Of a DNA stretch of 44,372 bases, positions 25,426-37,283 are shown one piece after another (positions within the stretch are counted from its first letter, which is position 1; every line of letters starts with the position of its first letter). The position numbers and the translations under genes were made by a program. Where the stretch lies: assembly GCA_947627505.1 (NCBI GenBank), contig CANQWG010000007.1, forward strand, positions 1 to 44,372. Reading direction: 5' to 3'. Source of the DNA: an uncultured Bacilli bacterium (GTDB lineage Bacteria; Bacillota_I; Bacilli_A; RFN20; CAG-449). The notes beneath the pieces are model-generated. The model saw only the letters and a program-made list of their open reading frames with translations, did no database searches and was not told where the DNA came from.

Positions 25426-25830
25426 TTACTTTAATTCATAAAGTTTAATACGTGCAATCGCTCTTTTTAAAGAAACTTGAGCTCTTTTTAAATCGATATC
25501 ATCGGCTTTACTTGCAAGACGTCTTTTAGCTCTTTCAAGAGCTCTCTTTGCTCTTTCGATATCGATTTGATTTTTATATTCAACCGCATCAACGATAAGT
25601 AACGTCTCTTCTTTAGTGACATTTAAAATACCGGTTGAAACGGCGATTTGCTCTTTTTTACCATCAGCTAAAATAATCGTTGCCACATCAGGTTCTAACG
25701 TAGTCACAAGTGGCATGTGTTTTGCTAGGATTGTCAAATAGCCTTGATCAGCTTTGATATTAAGCGATTGTACATCACCGTTAAAAAAATCTCCTTCGGG
25801 CGTCACAATATGTAATTTAAAAGTATCCAT
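25426..25830 (-). CDS. atpC: ATP synthase epsilon subunit
   Basis: 134 residues: N-terminal beta-sandwich (LHIVTPEGDFFNGDV ... GYLTILAKHMPLVT) and a C-terminal two-helix region rich in Arg, Lys and Ala (ERAKRALERAKRRL), the part that can brake ATP hydrolysis. Central-stalk subunit of F1 with gamma. Last gene of the atp operon, 2 bp after atpD. Confidence 0.95.
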   Translation of the reverse strand: MDTFKLHIVTPEGDFFNGDVQSLNIKADQGYLTILAKHMPLVTTLEPDVATIILADGKKEQIAVSTGILNVTKEETLLIVDAVEYKNQIDIERAKRALERAKRRLASKADDIDLKRAQVSLKRAIARIKLYELK

Positions 25831-25832
25831 AA

Positions 25833-28072
<2,240 letters not shown>

Positions 28073-28103
28073 TGCTGCTCACCTCCTTTAAAGTGATTTT
28101 TAA

Positions 28104-29612
28104 TTATTTTTTATAAATGTCAAGCGTTTCTTGAATTACTTCTTTTAAGTGATCTTCTAACGCCTGATCAAAGCATTTTTGATCGTCTAAGCGATCGAGA
28201 ATATCGTGATGACGAAGTTCGATGTCCCGATATAGTTTATCTAAAAAAGGTCTCACTTCATTGAGTGGCAATTCTTCTAAAAAACGATACTTAGCCGCAA
28301 AAAGTTCGATTATTTGTCGATTGAGCGAAAAAGGTGCGTACTGCTCTTGTTTTAAAACTTCAAGCAGACGATCGCCGTGATTTAAAACTTTCTTAGTATC
28401 CTCGTCAAGATCGGAACCAAACTGTGAAAATGCTTGCAATTCACCATAATTGGCCAATTCGATTTTCAAGGAACCCGCGACTTGTTTCATCGCTTTGATT
28501 TGAGCCGCAGAACCGACACGTGAAACCGATAAACCGGAGTCGACCGCTGGCCGTTGTCCGGCATTAAAGAGTTCACTCATCAAGAAAATCTGGCCATCGG
28601 TAATCGAAATCACGTTGGTTGGAATATACGCCGAGATATCGCCGGCTTGCGTTTCAATAATCGGAAGCGCGGTGATCGAACCGCCTCCGTATTCTTTATC
28701 AAGTTTACAAGCTCTTTCCAATAATCTCGAGTGAAGATAAAAAACATCGCCCGGATAAGCTTCACGACCCGGTGCTCTTTTTAAAAGCAAGGCCATCGTA
28801 CGATAGGCAACCGCATGTTTTGAAAGATCGTCATAGACAATTAAAACATCCTTGCCTTGTTCCATCCATTCTTCGGCGATTGAAACACCGGCATATGGAG
28901 CGATATATTGTAATGGCGATAACTCTGAAGCGGTCGCAGAAACGACGCAAGTGTATTCCATCGCTCCTTTGTTTTTTAACTTCTCGACAATTTGAGCGAC
29001 GGTGGAATTTTTTTGTCCGATAGCCACGTAAATACATAAGACGCCCTTATCTTTTTGATTAATGATGGTGTCGATTGCAATCGCCGTTTTACCGGTTTGA
29101 CGATCGCCGATGATCAGTTCACGTTGGCCTCTTCCTATCGGAATCATGGCATCGATGGCTTTGATTCCGGTTTGAAGTGGGGTATCGACTGATTTACGTG
29201 TCATTACCCCGGGTGCAATCCGCTCAATCGGACGATATTTTTGGCATTTGATTTCGCCAAGTCCATCGATCGGTTGCCCTAAAGCGTTAACCACTCGTCC
29301 TAGCATATTATCGCCGACTGGTACTTCGATCACTCGTCCCGTCCGTTTAACCAAATCTCCTTCTTTGATTTCTTTGTCATCACCAAGCATGACCACTCCG
29401 ACATGATCTTCTTCAAGGCTTAAGACCATTCCATAAATTTGCTTAGGAAATTCTACCAGTTCCCCAAGCATCGCTTTATCAAGTCCATAAACCAAAGCGA
29501 TTCCATCACCGATGGTGACAACGGAACCGACGTCTTTAGATTCGACGCGATGAGAGTAATTTTTAATTTGCTCTTTAATAAGCGCCGAGATTTCATTAGG
29601 CTTAATATTCAT
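28104..29612 (-). CDS. atpA: ATP synthase alpha subunit
   Basis: 502-residue non-catalytic F1 subunit. P-loop [33 protein letters not shown] and the arginine-finger region ([13 protein letters not shown]) are present. Its ATG shares one base with the atpH stop (TAATG), indicating coupled translation. Confidence 0.98.
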   Translation of the reverse strand: MNIKPNEISALIKEQIKNYSHRVESKDVGSVVTIGDGIALVYGLDKAMLGELVEFPKQIYGMVLSLEEDHVGVVMLGDDKEIKEGDLVKRTGRVIEVPVGDNMLGRVVNALGQPIDGLGEIKCQKYRPIERIAPGVMTRKSVDTPLQTGIKAIDAMIPIGRGQRELIIGDRQTGKTAIAIDTIINQKDKGVLCIYVAIGQKNSTVAQIVEKLKNKGAMEYTCVVSATASELSPLQYIAPYAGVSIAEEWMEQGKDVLIVYDDLSKHAVAYRTMALLLKRAPGREAYPGDVFYLHSRLLERACKLDKEYGGGSITALPIIETQAGDISAYIPTNVISITDGQIFLMSELFNAGQRPAVDSGLSVSRVGSAAQIKAMKQVAGSLKIELANYGELQAFSQFGSDLDEDTKKVLNHGDRLLEVLKQEQYAPFSLNRQIIELFAAKYRFLEELPLNEVRPFLDKLYRDIELRHHDILDRLDDQKCFDQALEDHLKEVIQETLDIYKK

Positions 29613-30154
29613 TAATCCACATTCCTTTCTAGAAGATCGTTCTTCAATAATTCTAATTTGTTTTTCAAGGAACCATCAAAAACATAATCTTTAATTATTA
29701 CTTTGACGCCACCGATAAGTTCTTCATCAATCTTATTAATCAAAGAAACTCGAATATGTAATCTTTGCCCGATGGCTTTTTCCAAATCCTCCATTTGTGA
29801 CTTTGATAGTTTAACTGTCGAATAGACATAGCCTTCGGCAATTTGTGAGGCTTCGTTAGAAAGACTTACAAATTCTTTCAAAAAACCGATTAACAACTTT
29901 TCGCGGCGATTATCAATCGTCACTTTGATGAAATTCAAGAGGTTCTCATACGGACAATCCGCAAATACTTTGTCAACTAAGGCAATCTTTTCGTTCTTAT
30001 CGATAAATTCCGAACTGAGAATCGTGATGAATTCTAAATTCTCTTCAAGAGCGACAATCATTCCTTTTACATATTCACGATATTCATCGTTTTTATGCTC
30101 CTCTTTTGCAATGCTCAAAAGAGCCAATGCATAACGTTTTAATAAGCTATCCAT
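29612..30154 (-). CDS. atpH: ATP synthase delta subunit
   Basis: 180-residue peripheral-stalk subunit linking b2 to the top of F1. [12 protein letters not shown] at the N-terminus and [26 protein letters not shown] at the C-terminus are the family ends. One-base overlap with atpF (TGATG). Confidence 0.95.
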   Translation of the reverse strand: MDSLLKRYALALLSIAKEEHKNDEYREYVKGMIVALEENLEFITILSSEFIDKNEKIALVDKVFADCPYENLLNFIKVTIDNRREKLLIGFLKEFVSLSNEASQIAEGYVYSTVKLSKSQMEDLEKAIGQRLHIRVSLINKIDEELIGGVKVIIKDYVFDGSLKNKLELLKNDLLERNVD

Positions 30155-30696
30155 CAGTTAACGACATCCTTTATAAAATCTTCAACTAAACGCTTGTTGT
30201 CTGAATCGTTAACTTCTCGCTTTAAAATTTTATTTGAAGCCAAAAGTGCAACATCGACAATTTCACGATTGATTTCTTCGCGAGCTTTTTGCTTTTCTTG
30301 TTCGATCTCTTTATATGCTTTATCTTTTAACAATGAAACTTCTTGATGAGCATCCGCAACTAATTGCTCTTTAACGACCAAAGCGTCGTTTTTAGCGTTT
30401 TCAAGAATTAAAGAAGCTTGAGCTTTAGCCTCTAGAATATTTTGATCAGCTTCTTTATTTTTATTGCTAGCCTCAAGTGCAGATTTTTCCGCTTCTTTGA
30501 TGTTATTTTCAACATAATCGGCGCGTTTTTTCAAAATCTCGCGTACCGGCTTAAATAACAATTTGCTAGCAATAAGGAACATTACCAAAGTGGCAACAAG
30601 TTGGATAACTAAAGGCTGCCACCCATTAGGGAACAATTTGTTGATAATGTCGCTAGGATCCGGCGCAATGTTGCTAATATCAAAAAAAGTGATCAT
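30154..30696 (-). CDS. atpF: ATP synthase b subunit
   Basis: 180 residues: one N-terminal membrane helix (about 28-48; LVIQLVATLVMFLIASKLLF) and a long charged coiled coil that forms the stator stalk. Typical length; 6 bp after atpE. Confidence 0.95.
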   Translation of the reverse strand: MITFFDISNIAPDPSDIINKLFPNGWQPLVIQLVATLVMFLIASKLLFKPVREILKKRADYVENNIKEAEKSALEASNKNKEADQNILEAKAQASLILENAKNDALVVKEQLVADAHQEVSLLKDKAYKEIEQEKQKAREEINREIVDVALLASNKILKREVNDSDNKRLVEDFIKDVVN

Positions 30697-30702
30697 AAAC
30701 GA

Positions 30703-30993
30703 TTACATCGCAACCAAGAAAAGTAAAAGCATCGAGATCAATAAACCATAAATAGCCGTCGTTTCAGTCAAAGCACAGCCTAACAGGAGCATGCTTCTTA
30801 TTTGTCCGGCGGCTTCCGGGTTTCTAGCTACTCCTTCGACTGCGCCTTTGGCCGCGATACCTTCGGAAATACCAGGACCAAGGCCGGCTAAAATCGCAAT
30901 TCCAGCCGCTAGAGCACCCATTCCTTGCACGAAGAATTCGTTGTAACCTCCGGCAACTGTTGCTTCTACAACTTCGGTTAATGCTTGTATCAT
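30703..30993 (-). CDS. atpE: ATP synthase c subunit with sodium-type site
   Basis: 96 residues, two membrane helices with the polar loop ARNPEA. The ion-carrying Glu77 lies in TETTAIYG, matching the Na+ motif of Ilyobacter tartaricus c (E65, S66, T67, Y70) as E77, T78, T79, Y82. The residue equivalent to Gln32 in helix 1 is Glu44 here, 33 residues before Glu77, exactly as in that protein. So each c subunit carries two carboxylates near the site. It also has an N-terminal extension of about 15-20 residues. Na+ coupling is an inference. Confidence 0.95.
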   Translation of the reverse strand: MIQALTEVVEATVAGGYNEFFVQGMGALAAGIAILAGLGPGISEGIAAKGAVEGVARNPEAAGQIRSMLLLGCALTETTAIYGLLISMLLLFLVAM

Positions 30994-31011
30994 ATAGTTT
31001 CCTCCTTTTAA

Positions 31012-31743
31012 CTATTGTAAACTTGTTTTTTCTTGCATTTTAAATTCATCAGGAACTTCGCTTGAAATCAAAAGCATCGTCAGCATTGTAAACACAAGTG
31101 CCTGAATAAAACCAGCAAACACATCAAAATAAGCATGTAAAAACGGTGTGACAACCGAGGCGATCGGTAATGGTAGTCCGACAAGGCTGACACTTAATTC
31201 ATAAAATACATTGTAGACAAGACTCATCAAAACCCAACCGGCCAAAGCGTTGCCGAACAAACGTAAAGACAACGATAAAAGCGGTGCCCACATCGAGATT
31301 AAATTGATAGGTAAAAAGAAAAAGAATGGTTCTAAATAGCGTTTATAATAATTTTTTTTGGTATAGACGATACTGGTGACGTGAATGGCGATAAAAGTGA
31401 TGAGCGCAAAACTTAACGGGATCATATAATATCCAACCGGCGAAGGCAACCCAAATAAGCCGCTAGTAAAAGACAAAAATAAAAATGCCATCACAAAAGC
31501 GATATATGGTGCCGCCCAAAGAAATTGTCGCCCCATATTTTCAGTGACCATTTTATCGACTTTGGTAACTGCCATTTCAGCAAGGAGCATAATTCCTTTA
31601 GGCCTTTTTAAAGGATCAACCTTTCTTGATTTAATTTTTACCACCAAACAAAATACGAGCAAAACCAAACAGATGAGTAAACTTGTATAAATCTCACCCG
31701 GTAATCCTACTACTGTCGATTGCGGTAAACTGAATAAAGTCAT
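31012..31743 (-). CDS. atpB: ATP synthase a subunit
   Basis: 243-residue membrane stator that passes ions to the c-ring. The essential Arg is R161 in LSLRLFGNALAGW. Five or so membrane segments. First structural F0 gene after the pyrophosphatase gene; the 72-bp gap between them shows no clear promoter. Confidence 0.95.
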   Translation of the reverse strand: MTLFSLPQSTVVGLPGEIYTSLLICLVLLVFCLVVKIKSRKVDPLKRPKGIMLLAEMAVTKVDKMVTENMGRQFLWAAPYIAFVMAFLFLSFTSGLFGLPSPVGYYMIPLSFALITFIAIHVTSIVYTKKNYYKRYLEPFFFFLPINLISMWAPLLSLSLRLFGNALAGWVLMSLVYNVFYELSVSLVGLPLPIASVVTPFLHAYFDVFAGFIQALVFTMLTMLLISSEVPDEFKMQEKTSLQ

Positions 31744-31815
31744 GTGCTCGCTCTTTTCTATTTTAAATCTAGGTTAATTTTACCAAAAGTTCTCGTTTTT
31801 TACACTATAAAAACA

Positions 31816-32346
31816 TTATTTTCTGAAAACTCGATTGTAATTTTTTATGGCCAAATCTATGACTTTCATCGCTTCTTCTTTATCATCGCATGATTTGACA
31901 GAAGTTTCCTTATTTTCAAGGGTTTTATATACTTTAAAAAAGTGCATTATCTCATCGAAAATGTGCTTAGGTAATTCTTCCATCGAGTGAAAGTTAGAAT
32001 AAAGCGGATCGTGAGCGCAAATCGCGATGATTTTTTCATCGACTTCGCCTTGATCCATCATTTTGATCACTCCGATCGGATAACATTCTACTAACGTCAT
32101 CGGTACTAAAGGTTCGTTACAAATCACAAGCACATCTAACGGGTCATTATCACCAGCATATGTATGTGGAATAAAGCCATAATTAGCCGGATAATGAGTC
32201 GAAGTATAAAGAATTCGATCTAATCTCAATAACCCCGTTTCTTTATCAAGTTCATATTTGTTTTTGCTTCCTAACGAAATTTCAACACAAGCGACAAACT
32301 TCTCTTTAGTCACTCTTTCCGGATTGATGTCATGCCAGATATTCAT
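31816..32346 (-). CDS. ppa: soluble family I inorganic pyrophosphatase
   Basis: Hydrolyses pyrophosphate to phosphate. 176 residues with the family I active-site block GDNDPLDVLVI (the D-x-D-P-x-D metal site), HYPANYGFIPHTY upstream and a second acidic block (KMMDQGEVDEKIIAI). The E. coli-like fold is of interest because Bacillus and many relatives use family II. It sits between atpI and atpB, an unusual insertion in an atp operon. Confidence 0.95.
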   Translation of the reverse strand: MNIWHDINPERVTKEKFVACVEISLGSKNKYELDKETGLLRLDRILYTSTHYPANYGFIPHTYAGDNDPLDVLVICNEPLVPMTLVECYPIGVIKMMDQGEVDEKIIAICAHDPLYSNFHSMEELPKHIFDEIMHFFKVYKTLENKETSVKSCDDKEEAMKVIDLAIKNYNRVFRK

Positions 32347-32365
32347 ATTGTATTTCCTCTCTTTC

Positions 32366-32764
32366 TTATCCTTTTGATTTACGATCTTTTCTTGTTTGTA
32401 AATAATTGTCGACTAACATTACTATTTTAAGCATCAAATAACCTATGAAAACTGTATACCACGCAAATATTTTATAACCATTCTTTTCAAGAAGCAACGC
32501 AAGTATCAAACCTAATCCGTAAATGATGAAACGAGTTATAAAACTTAATCCCGATTTTAATCTGATTCTTTTTTCCTGTTGCGGTACGATAAGTATCTTA
32601 AATTGGAAATACATCAATAAGAAATTTAATAATCCAATCGTCGCTCCCAATAAGAAACCTAATGGTATTTCCATATGGCCGATAAAGAAACAGAAAGAAC
32701 TAAGTATGAATAATCCTAAGTCAACAACTGTCACTTTGATTAATAACGGCTTAAATTCTTTCAT
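32366..32764 (-). CDS. atpI: AtpI-like protein, F0 assembly factor
   Basis: 132 residues with four membrane segments, the small hydrophobic protein that precedes atpB in most Firmicutes and helps c-ring assembly or Mg2+ uptake. Sequence families for AtpI are weakly conserved; the call rests on topology (two tight hairpins, basic C-terminal tail) and position. Its ATG directly follows the stop of the preceding gene (TAGATG). Confidence 0.7.
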   Translation of the reverse strand: MKEFKPLLIKVTVVDLGLFILSSFCFFIGHMEIPLGFLLGATIGLLNFLLMYFQFKILIVPQQEKRIRLKSGLSFITRFIIYGLGLILALLLEKNGYKIFAWYTVFIGYLMLKIVMLVDNYLQTRKDRKSKG

Positions 32765-33283
32765 CTAAATAATCTCAATCTGAAGACCTTTGGCAACTTC
32801 ATAACATTTATTTTCTAAGTCTTCATCAAAAGAGCGGCTCCCTTTTGAATCGATCAAGATGTGGGCATTGGGGCACGCGGTTTTGGCGATTATCGCATTT
32901 GAAAAGACACACATATTGGAAACCAATCCCAAAAGCGTAATTTTATCGTATGGGTGCTCAATCAAATATTCCAGAAGCTTTCTTGATCCAAAAGTATCTT
33001 TTTCAAATACCAAACCGAGCTCTTGAACCTCTTTAACTTTTCCGTATAATTCATGACCTTTACTGTTTTTTAAGCAATGAGGACACGGAAGATTTTTTCC
33101 TTCTTCGGTATTTAAATAATCTTTGTCGTGTGTATCCAAAGTAAAGATAATATCTTCTTTAACATCCCTTGCTTTTTTGATTCTAGCTAAAATGTAATCT
33201 TCGATTTCGCTGGCTTTAGGAAATCCTAACGCCCCGTCAACAAAATCATTTTGAAAATCGACGACAATCAATAATTCTTTCAT
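32765..33283 (-). CDS. pncA: nicotinamidase-like cysteine hydrolase
   Basis: Isochorismatase-fold amidase; PncA turns nicotinamide into nicotinic acid for NAD salvage. 172 residues with the catalytic triad D9, K95 and C125 (LLGLVSNMCVFSNA) and metal ligands D50, H52 and H69, which fits nicotinamidase better than isochorismatase. Ribosome-binding site GGTGAG. First gene of the long atp transcript, apparently driven by the extended -10 at 33300-33308. Placing NAD salvage ahead of ATP synthase is unusual. Confidence 0.8.
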   Translation of the reverse strand: MKELLIVVDFQNDFVDGALGFPKASEIEDYILARIKKARDVKEDIIFTLDTHDKDYLNTEEGKNLPCPHCLKNSKGHELYGKVKEVQELGLVFEKDTFGSRKLLEYLIEHPYDKITLLGLVSNMCVFSNAIIAKTACPNAHILIDSKGSRSFDEDLENKCYEVAKGLQIEII

Positions 33284-33299
33284 TTTCTCACCATTAATG

Positions 33300-33308
33300 A
33301 TTATATCA
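33300..33308 (-). promoter_or_regulatory. extended -10 promoter of pncA-atpI-ppa-atp operon
   Basis: TGATATAAT on the minus strand, 17 nt before the first gene. No good -35. No other convincing promoter was seen within the 8-kb operon. Confidence 0.55.
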
Positions 33309-33458
33309 TCGTTAGAGAATTTTTACTAGATAGCTTATTTATCGTTTAAAATATAGGCAATTTTAACAAAAAGTTTCTTAGTCTTTTTTACGAATCTTTA
33401 TTATTGTTTAATAATCATATAATCAAGAAGTTTATCGAGTTATACTCCGACAAATTTT

Positions 33459-33489
33459 GAATATAACGACAATATTTCCGGTTATATTC
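33459..33489. repeat. 9-bp inverted repeat in non-coding DNA
   Basis: GAATATAAC (33459-33467) and GTTATATTC (33481-33489), 13-bp spacer, just after the stop of the membrane regulator that ends at 33509. No T run, so probably not a simple terminator. The rest of 33284-33508 shows nothing recognisable beyond the promoter. Confidence 0.5.
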
Positions 33490-33508
33490 CACATTTTATA
33501 TGAAATCG

Positions 33509-34117
33509 TTAATAATCATAAATATTGTTATTTAAGTATATTACTGAAAAAACTATAGAAAAGAAAATTAAAAATAAAATTAAAACAAACAATACATAAT
33601 TAATCATTTTAATCCAAATTCGATTTTTAAAATTCTGCTTTACTAGGCATGCAATACTTAGACATAGGTTTATTGCACAAAAAATAATCGTTATTAAGAC
33701 AATTTGGTTGTTATTTAGAAGCGTTATTTGTACAAAACTAAAAAATTTTGTTTCTAAATTCGGAGCTAAGTTACCTTCATGATAATAATATCTATTAAGC
33801 TTAAAAATCGGCAACAATGATATAAAACTAAATAATCCATTAACTATGATGATTAAAACGAAAAAAAATCTTTCCATTATCAATGCTGCCTTGTTCTGTG
33901 ATAATGTTAATCCAACAATATCTTCTTTATCGATGAAATCAGACAGTCTTAAATTAAATAATAAAGATAACTTCTCTAGATTTTCTTTAGACGGCACAAC
34001 ACTTCCGTTTTCGTACCTAGCAATTAGACTTCTTGAGACAAATATTTTAGAAGCCAATTCTTCTTGTGTCAGTCCCTTCTCTTTTCGTAAATTTTTTAAT
34101 TTATCCGGAAAGTTCAT
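33509..34117 (-). CDS. XRE regulator with four membrane segments (paralog 1)
   Basis: 202 residues. HTH in the first 60 (KNLRKEKGLTQEELASKIFVSRSLIARYENG), then four hydrophobic segments (about 80-190). DNA-binding and membrane parts in one chain suggest a membrane-tethered regulator that senses an envelope signal. More distant from the other two copies than they are from each other. Ribosome-binding site AAGGAG 8 nt before ATG. Target unknown. Confidence 0.8.
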   Translation of the reverse strand: MNFPDKLKNLRKEKGLTQEELASKIFVSRSLIARYENGSVVPSKENLEKLSLLFNLRLSDFIDKEDIVGLTLSQNKAALIMERFFFVLIIIVNGLFSFISLLPIFKLNRYYYHEGNLAPNLETKFFSFVQITLLNNNQIVLITIIFCAINLCLSIACLVKQNFKNRIWIKMINYVLFVLILFLIFFSIVFSVIYLNNNIYDY

Positions 34118-34503
34118 TTTTACAACTCCTTCCTTTAATAATATTTAGAAAAATGTCATAGTTATTTTTCTTGTCAATAATTATATCAATAAGCAAAGAT
34201 AATGCATCGTTAAAGCTTCAGTAACATTGTTAATTCTTTATTTACGATAATAACAACGTGTTGAATTTCCTTAATTTTAGTCATAAAGAATTTTGACAAC
34301 TTGTTTTATTTATATAAATTTTATCTGATTAATTTAAAAAAACTTGTTAAAGTGACTAAAAAGTATAAGTTAAAGTTAATATATAACATTTTTTAGACTA
34401 ACGGAAATATAAGTTTTCTCATCAATTTCACTTATAATGTATTTAACTTTTTTAATTTATTTTCAGTTATTTCTTCAAAAATAAATATCACTTTCCTTGT
34501 TAC
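34118..34503. other. AT-rich intergenic region
   Basis: 386 bp between two membrane regulators. No ORF with a ribosome-binding site, no tRNA-like fold and no T-run hairpin seen. A TTGACA at 34293-34298 has no properly spaced -10. Confidence 0.6.
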
Positions 34504-35136
34504 TTACATGAATTTTGGAAGAATTCCAATCGGATGCTTTGTGCCAAGCACAAATGTCAAAATGACAAAAACCAATGAAGCAATAAATAGAATAGCGGTA
34601 ACAAATATTAAAATATTTTTTATCCTTTTTCTTTTTAAGCTAAAAGCTAAAATAGACGAAATAATTAATACTAAATTTGTCAATGGTGAGACGACTAATA
34701 ACCATGAATCTTCAGGCAAAATACAATCTACAACTGAATAATGAAAAACATTACAATCTACATCGCTACCTGTATAATTGTTTCCTGAATAACCATATCC
34801 GATAATGAAAAATATCTTTAAACAATATACTATTGGCATGACAATTGAATAAACTATAATCAATGTTAGCAATGATATTCTCAATACTTTCTTTATTTTT
34901 CTTTCTAAGTTTACTTGGTGAACTATTATTTCTGTTTTTTCATCTTCGCATAATAGATTGCCTATCGGAATATCAAAATAAGATGATATTTTAATAAGAT
35001 TCTCTATCGTGGGATAAACATCTCCATATTCCCATCTTGCAACTAGTGACCGACTGACATATAAACTTTCCGCCAGTTCAACTTGAGTAAGATTATGTTC
35101 TTTTCTTAATGATTTTAATTTTTCATTAAACTTCAT
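34504..35136 (-). CDS. XRE regulator with membrane segments (paralog 2)
   Basis: 210 residues. The HTH (KSLRKEHNLTQVELAESLYVSRSLVARWEYG) and the linker DEKTEIIV are nearly identical to the copy at 37284-38003. Four membrane segments follow, with a Cys-containing outer loop. Start ATG 35136 is chosen because GGAGAGG lies 6 nt upstream; a TTG at 35142 touches that site. Promoter with twin ATGTTAATTT boxes upstream. Probably a membrane-bound regulator; target unknown. Confidence 0.8.
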   Translation of the reverse strand: MKFNEKLKSLRKEHNLTQVELAESLYVSRSLVARWEYGDVYPTIENLIKISSYFDIPIGNLLCEDEKTEIIVHQVNLERKIKKVLRISLLTLIIVYSIVMPIVYCLKIFFIIGYGYSGNNYTGSDVDCNVFHYSVVDCILPEDSWLLVVSPLTNLVLIISSILAFSLKRKRIKNILIFVTAILFIASLVFVILTFVLGTKHPIGILPKFM

Positions 35137-35161
35137 TGCCAACCTCTCCTTTTACAAGAAA

Positions 35162-35220
35162 ATTATAAATCTTAATCCTAATACTAGAATGTTAATTTAT
35201 GAAGTTAAATGTTAATTTTT
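35162..35220 (-). promoter_or_regulatory. promoter with twin boxes, paralog 2
   Basis: On the minus strand: -35 TTCTAG, 16-bp spacer, TATAAT (35167-35162). Two direct copies of ATGTTAATTT (plus-strand reading) start at 35189 and 35209, exactly 20 bp apart; the near one touches the -35. The same layout precedes 37284-38003. The rest of the gap to 35439 shows nothing recognisable. Confidence 0.7.
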
Positions 35221-35439
35221 TATCGGCATTAAAAATTTCAATTCATTTATCACGAAAGTGCTAAATTTTAAAAATCATTAACCAAAAAAGTTTAAATCGC
35301 CATAAGTTAATTGAAGTAAAACTTGCTAAAATTTTTGGCAACAAAATTTAAAGCATAACTTCTAAATTTTTCTAATTCTATCTGTGAATTAAGTCAATTC
35401 GTTTAACTTATTTAGTTTCATGATTTCTTTCATTTTTTA

Positions 35440-36894
35440 TTAAAAATGCATGCTTTCTTTTAACTTGTTACTTTCAACATAACCTAAAAGATATAAAAAT
35501 ACTGGTGCGGGAATCTTATATATTGACTTTCCGTTTTTATATTTAAATAATCCAAAATCATCAATTTTCTTTGTAACTACAAGATTTGGCAATTTAACAT
35601 CAGAAAATTCCACAATTAAATCTTTATCTGTGATTTTTGAATCTTCTCTATATTTAACCTCAATCATAATAGGAGTTAATGCTTGATGGTATTTAGCAAC
35701 AATATCAATTTCTTTATTTTTTTCGCCACCTCTAAAGTATCCAACATTCGCTAATCCATCAGAACTGAATGCTTTTACATGTTTGTAAACCGCAGTTTCT
35801 GCCACAATTCCTAATTCAGTAGGATCATTAGTGATATCATCTTTCATTAAAACTGCATTTCTTATCGCAGCATCGGCTATATAGATCTTATTCTGCGATT
35901 TTAGTATTTGTTTTGAACTCATATTGATTAATTTACTGATATAAATGAGATTTGCACTTTCTAAATATTTTATGTATTTTTCTAATGTTATCCTATTAAC
36001 CTCTAATTCTTTGCAAATCGCTTGAATATTTATAATATTAGATGAATTATAACATAGATATAAAAATACTTTTTCAATATCATTAATGTTTCTTATCGAA
36101 TAAATTGCAGGCAAATCTCTTTTTATTGCTTTATCGACTATATCTTCTCTAAGTATTCTTTGAGCATAAATATCATCGCTTGATAAAGCAAGTTCTGGGA
36201 AACCACCTACTTGTAAATATCTTATAAAATGAGATTGTAGAAATGATAATTTTTTCATTATATCCGTTTGTTCTTGTTGCGTAAGCAAATATAATTGAGT
36301 AGGTTTCATCCCTTTGGGTAATTCTGGGTTTTCAATGTGCAATAATTCACAATATTCGAAAAAAGATAGTGTAGGGACTTGTATCGTTATCCATCTACCC
36401 AATCCACTTTCTTTTACTTTATCTTCCAAAATTGGGCTAGCGGAACCAGTAGCCATTATCTTTATATTTGGATTGGTATCGTATAAAATTTTGAGCCAAC
36501 TGTTCCAATTATCAGAATATTGTATTTCATCAAAAAAACAATATAATTCTTTATCTGATGAAACATTAGAAGCATAAACATTTAAAACATCTTGAATGCT
36601 GCACATTTTTAACAATGGATGGTCAAATGAAATAAATAAAATATTTTTAGGTGATACTCCTTTTGTAATTAAAGATGAAATTGTTTGGTACATAATTGTT
36701 GTTTTACCAGTTCTTCTAGCACCACTTAATAAAATTGTTCTTCTGATTTCATTGTTACAAAAAATTTTTTGAGCTTCATAAAAAGAAATTCTTTTAATAG
36801 GTTTATCAAATTCTTTTTGTACAATTCCTGTTCTCCACCATGAATTGTACGAATATAATAAATTTAATATATTTTCTTCTGTAATCAATGACAT
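35440..36894 (-). CDS. AAA-family ATPase with DUF4143-type nuclease-like domain
   Basis: 484 residues. Walker A GARRTGKT (58-65), Walker B YCFFDEIQ (D122, E123), sensor TGSASP, a winged-helix linker and a C-terminal domain with EIDIVAKYH ... IEVKYRED, a PD-(D/E)xK-like arrangement typical of the AAA_14/DUF4143 family. These are common accessory ATPases in gut and host-associated bacteria with no firm role; defence or mobile-element maintenance is suspected. Start ATG 36894 follows GGAGATG by 5 nt; the longer frame would overlap the promoter at 36920-36948. Very low GC, as for its neighbours. Confidence 0.88.
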   Translation of the reverse strand: MSLITEENILNLLYSYNSWWRTGIVQKEFDKPIKRISFYEAQKIFCNNEIRRTILLSGARRTGKTTIMYQTISSLITKGVSPKNILFISFDHPLLKMCSIQDVLNVYASNVSSDKELYCFFDEIQYSDNWNSWLKILYDTNPNIKIMATGSASPILEDKVKESGLGRWITIQVPTLSFFEYCELLHIENPELPKGMKPTQLYLLTQQEQTDIMKKLSFLQSHFIRYLQVGGFPELALSSDDIYAQRILREDIVDKAIKRDLPAIYSIRNINDIEKVFLYLCYNSSNIINIQAICKELEVNRITLEKYIKYLESANLIYISKLINMSSKQILKSQNKIYIADAAIRNAVLMKDDITNDPTELGIVAETAVYKHVKAFSSDGLANVGYFRGGEKNKEIDIVAKYHQALTPIMIEVKYREDSKITDKDLIVEFSDVKLPNLVVTKKIDDFGLFKYKNGKSIYKIPAPVFLYLLGYVESNKLKESMHF

Positions 36895-36919
36895 ATAATC
36901 ATCTCCTTTATCTAAAAGA

Positions 36920-36948
36920 ATTTTACTAATTTTTAAAAGAAATATCAA
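36920..36948 (-). promoter_or_regulatory. promoter of the AAA ATPase gene
   Basis: TTGATA, 17-bp spacer, TAAAAT on the minus strand. Confidence 0.6.
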
Positions 36949-36974
36949 TATTTATATAAAAACATTTATAGTAT

Positions 36975-37006
36975 AATATTAATCTTGATATTGATATATT
37001 AATATT
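36975..37006. repeat. 9-bp inverted repeat upstream of ATPase promoter
   Basis: AATATTAAT (36975-36983) and ATTAATATT (36998-37006), 14-bp spacer that itself contains a TTGATAT/ATTGATAT near-repeat. Possible operator, but such AT palindromes arise easily. The rest of 36949-37283 holds no gene; a GAACGC-AATAA-type motif occurs twice (near 37170 and 37202). Confidence 0.4.
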
Positions 37007-37283
37007 TTATGCATAATATTATTAAAATTTCATTAACCATCTTTGTCTTTCTTACATAAAGCTTACCTTCTTTTAAAAACAAGCAAAAATGTTTAAATTT
37101 CATTTATGTTTAATAAAAAACGTTCTACTATTTTTAATAATTAAACAAACTAATTTTCCTGTCTTACAAGAACGCGAATAACAACAATTTTCCAAAACTA
37201 GAACGCAAATAATACACAATTCAAAACGTCTTTAATACATTTTACAAAATTATTAGTTTACAAAAATTTGTTTTATGCATTCT

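Noticed and set aside
36975-37006. Insertion-sequence end
   Set aside because: No transposase, target duplication or second matching end nearby; simple AT palindromes are expected at this base composition.
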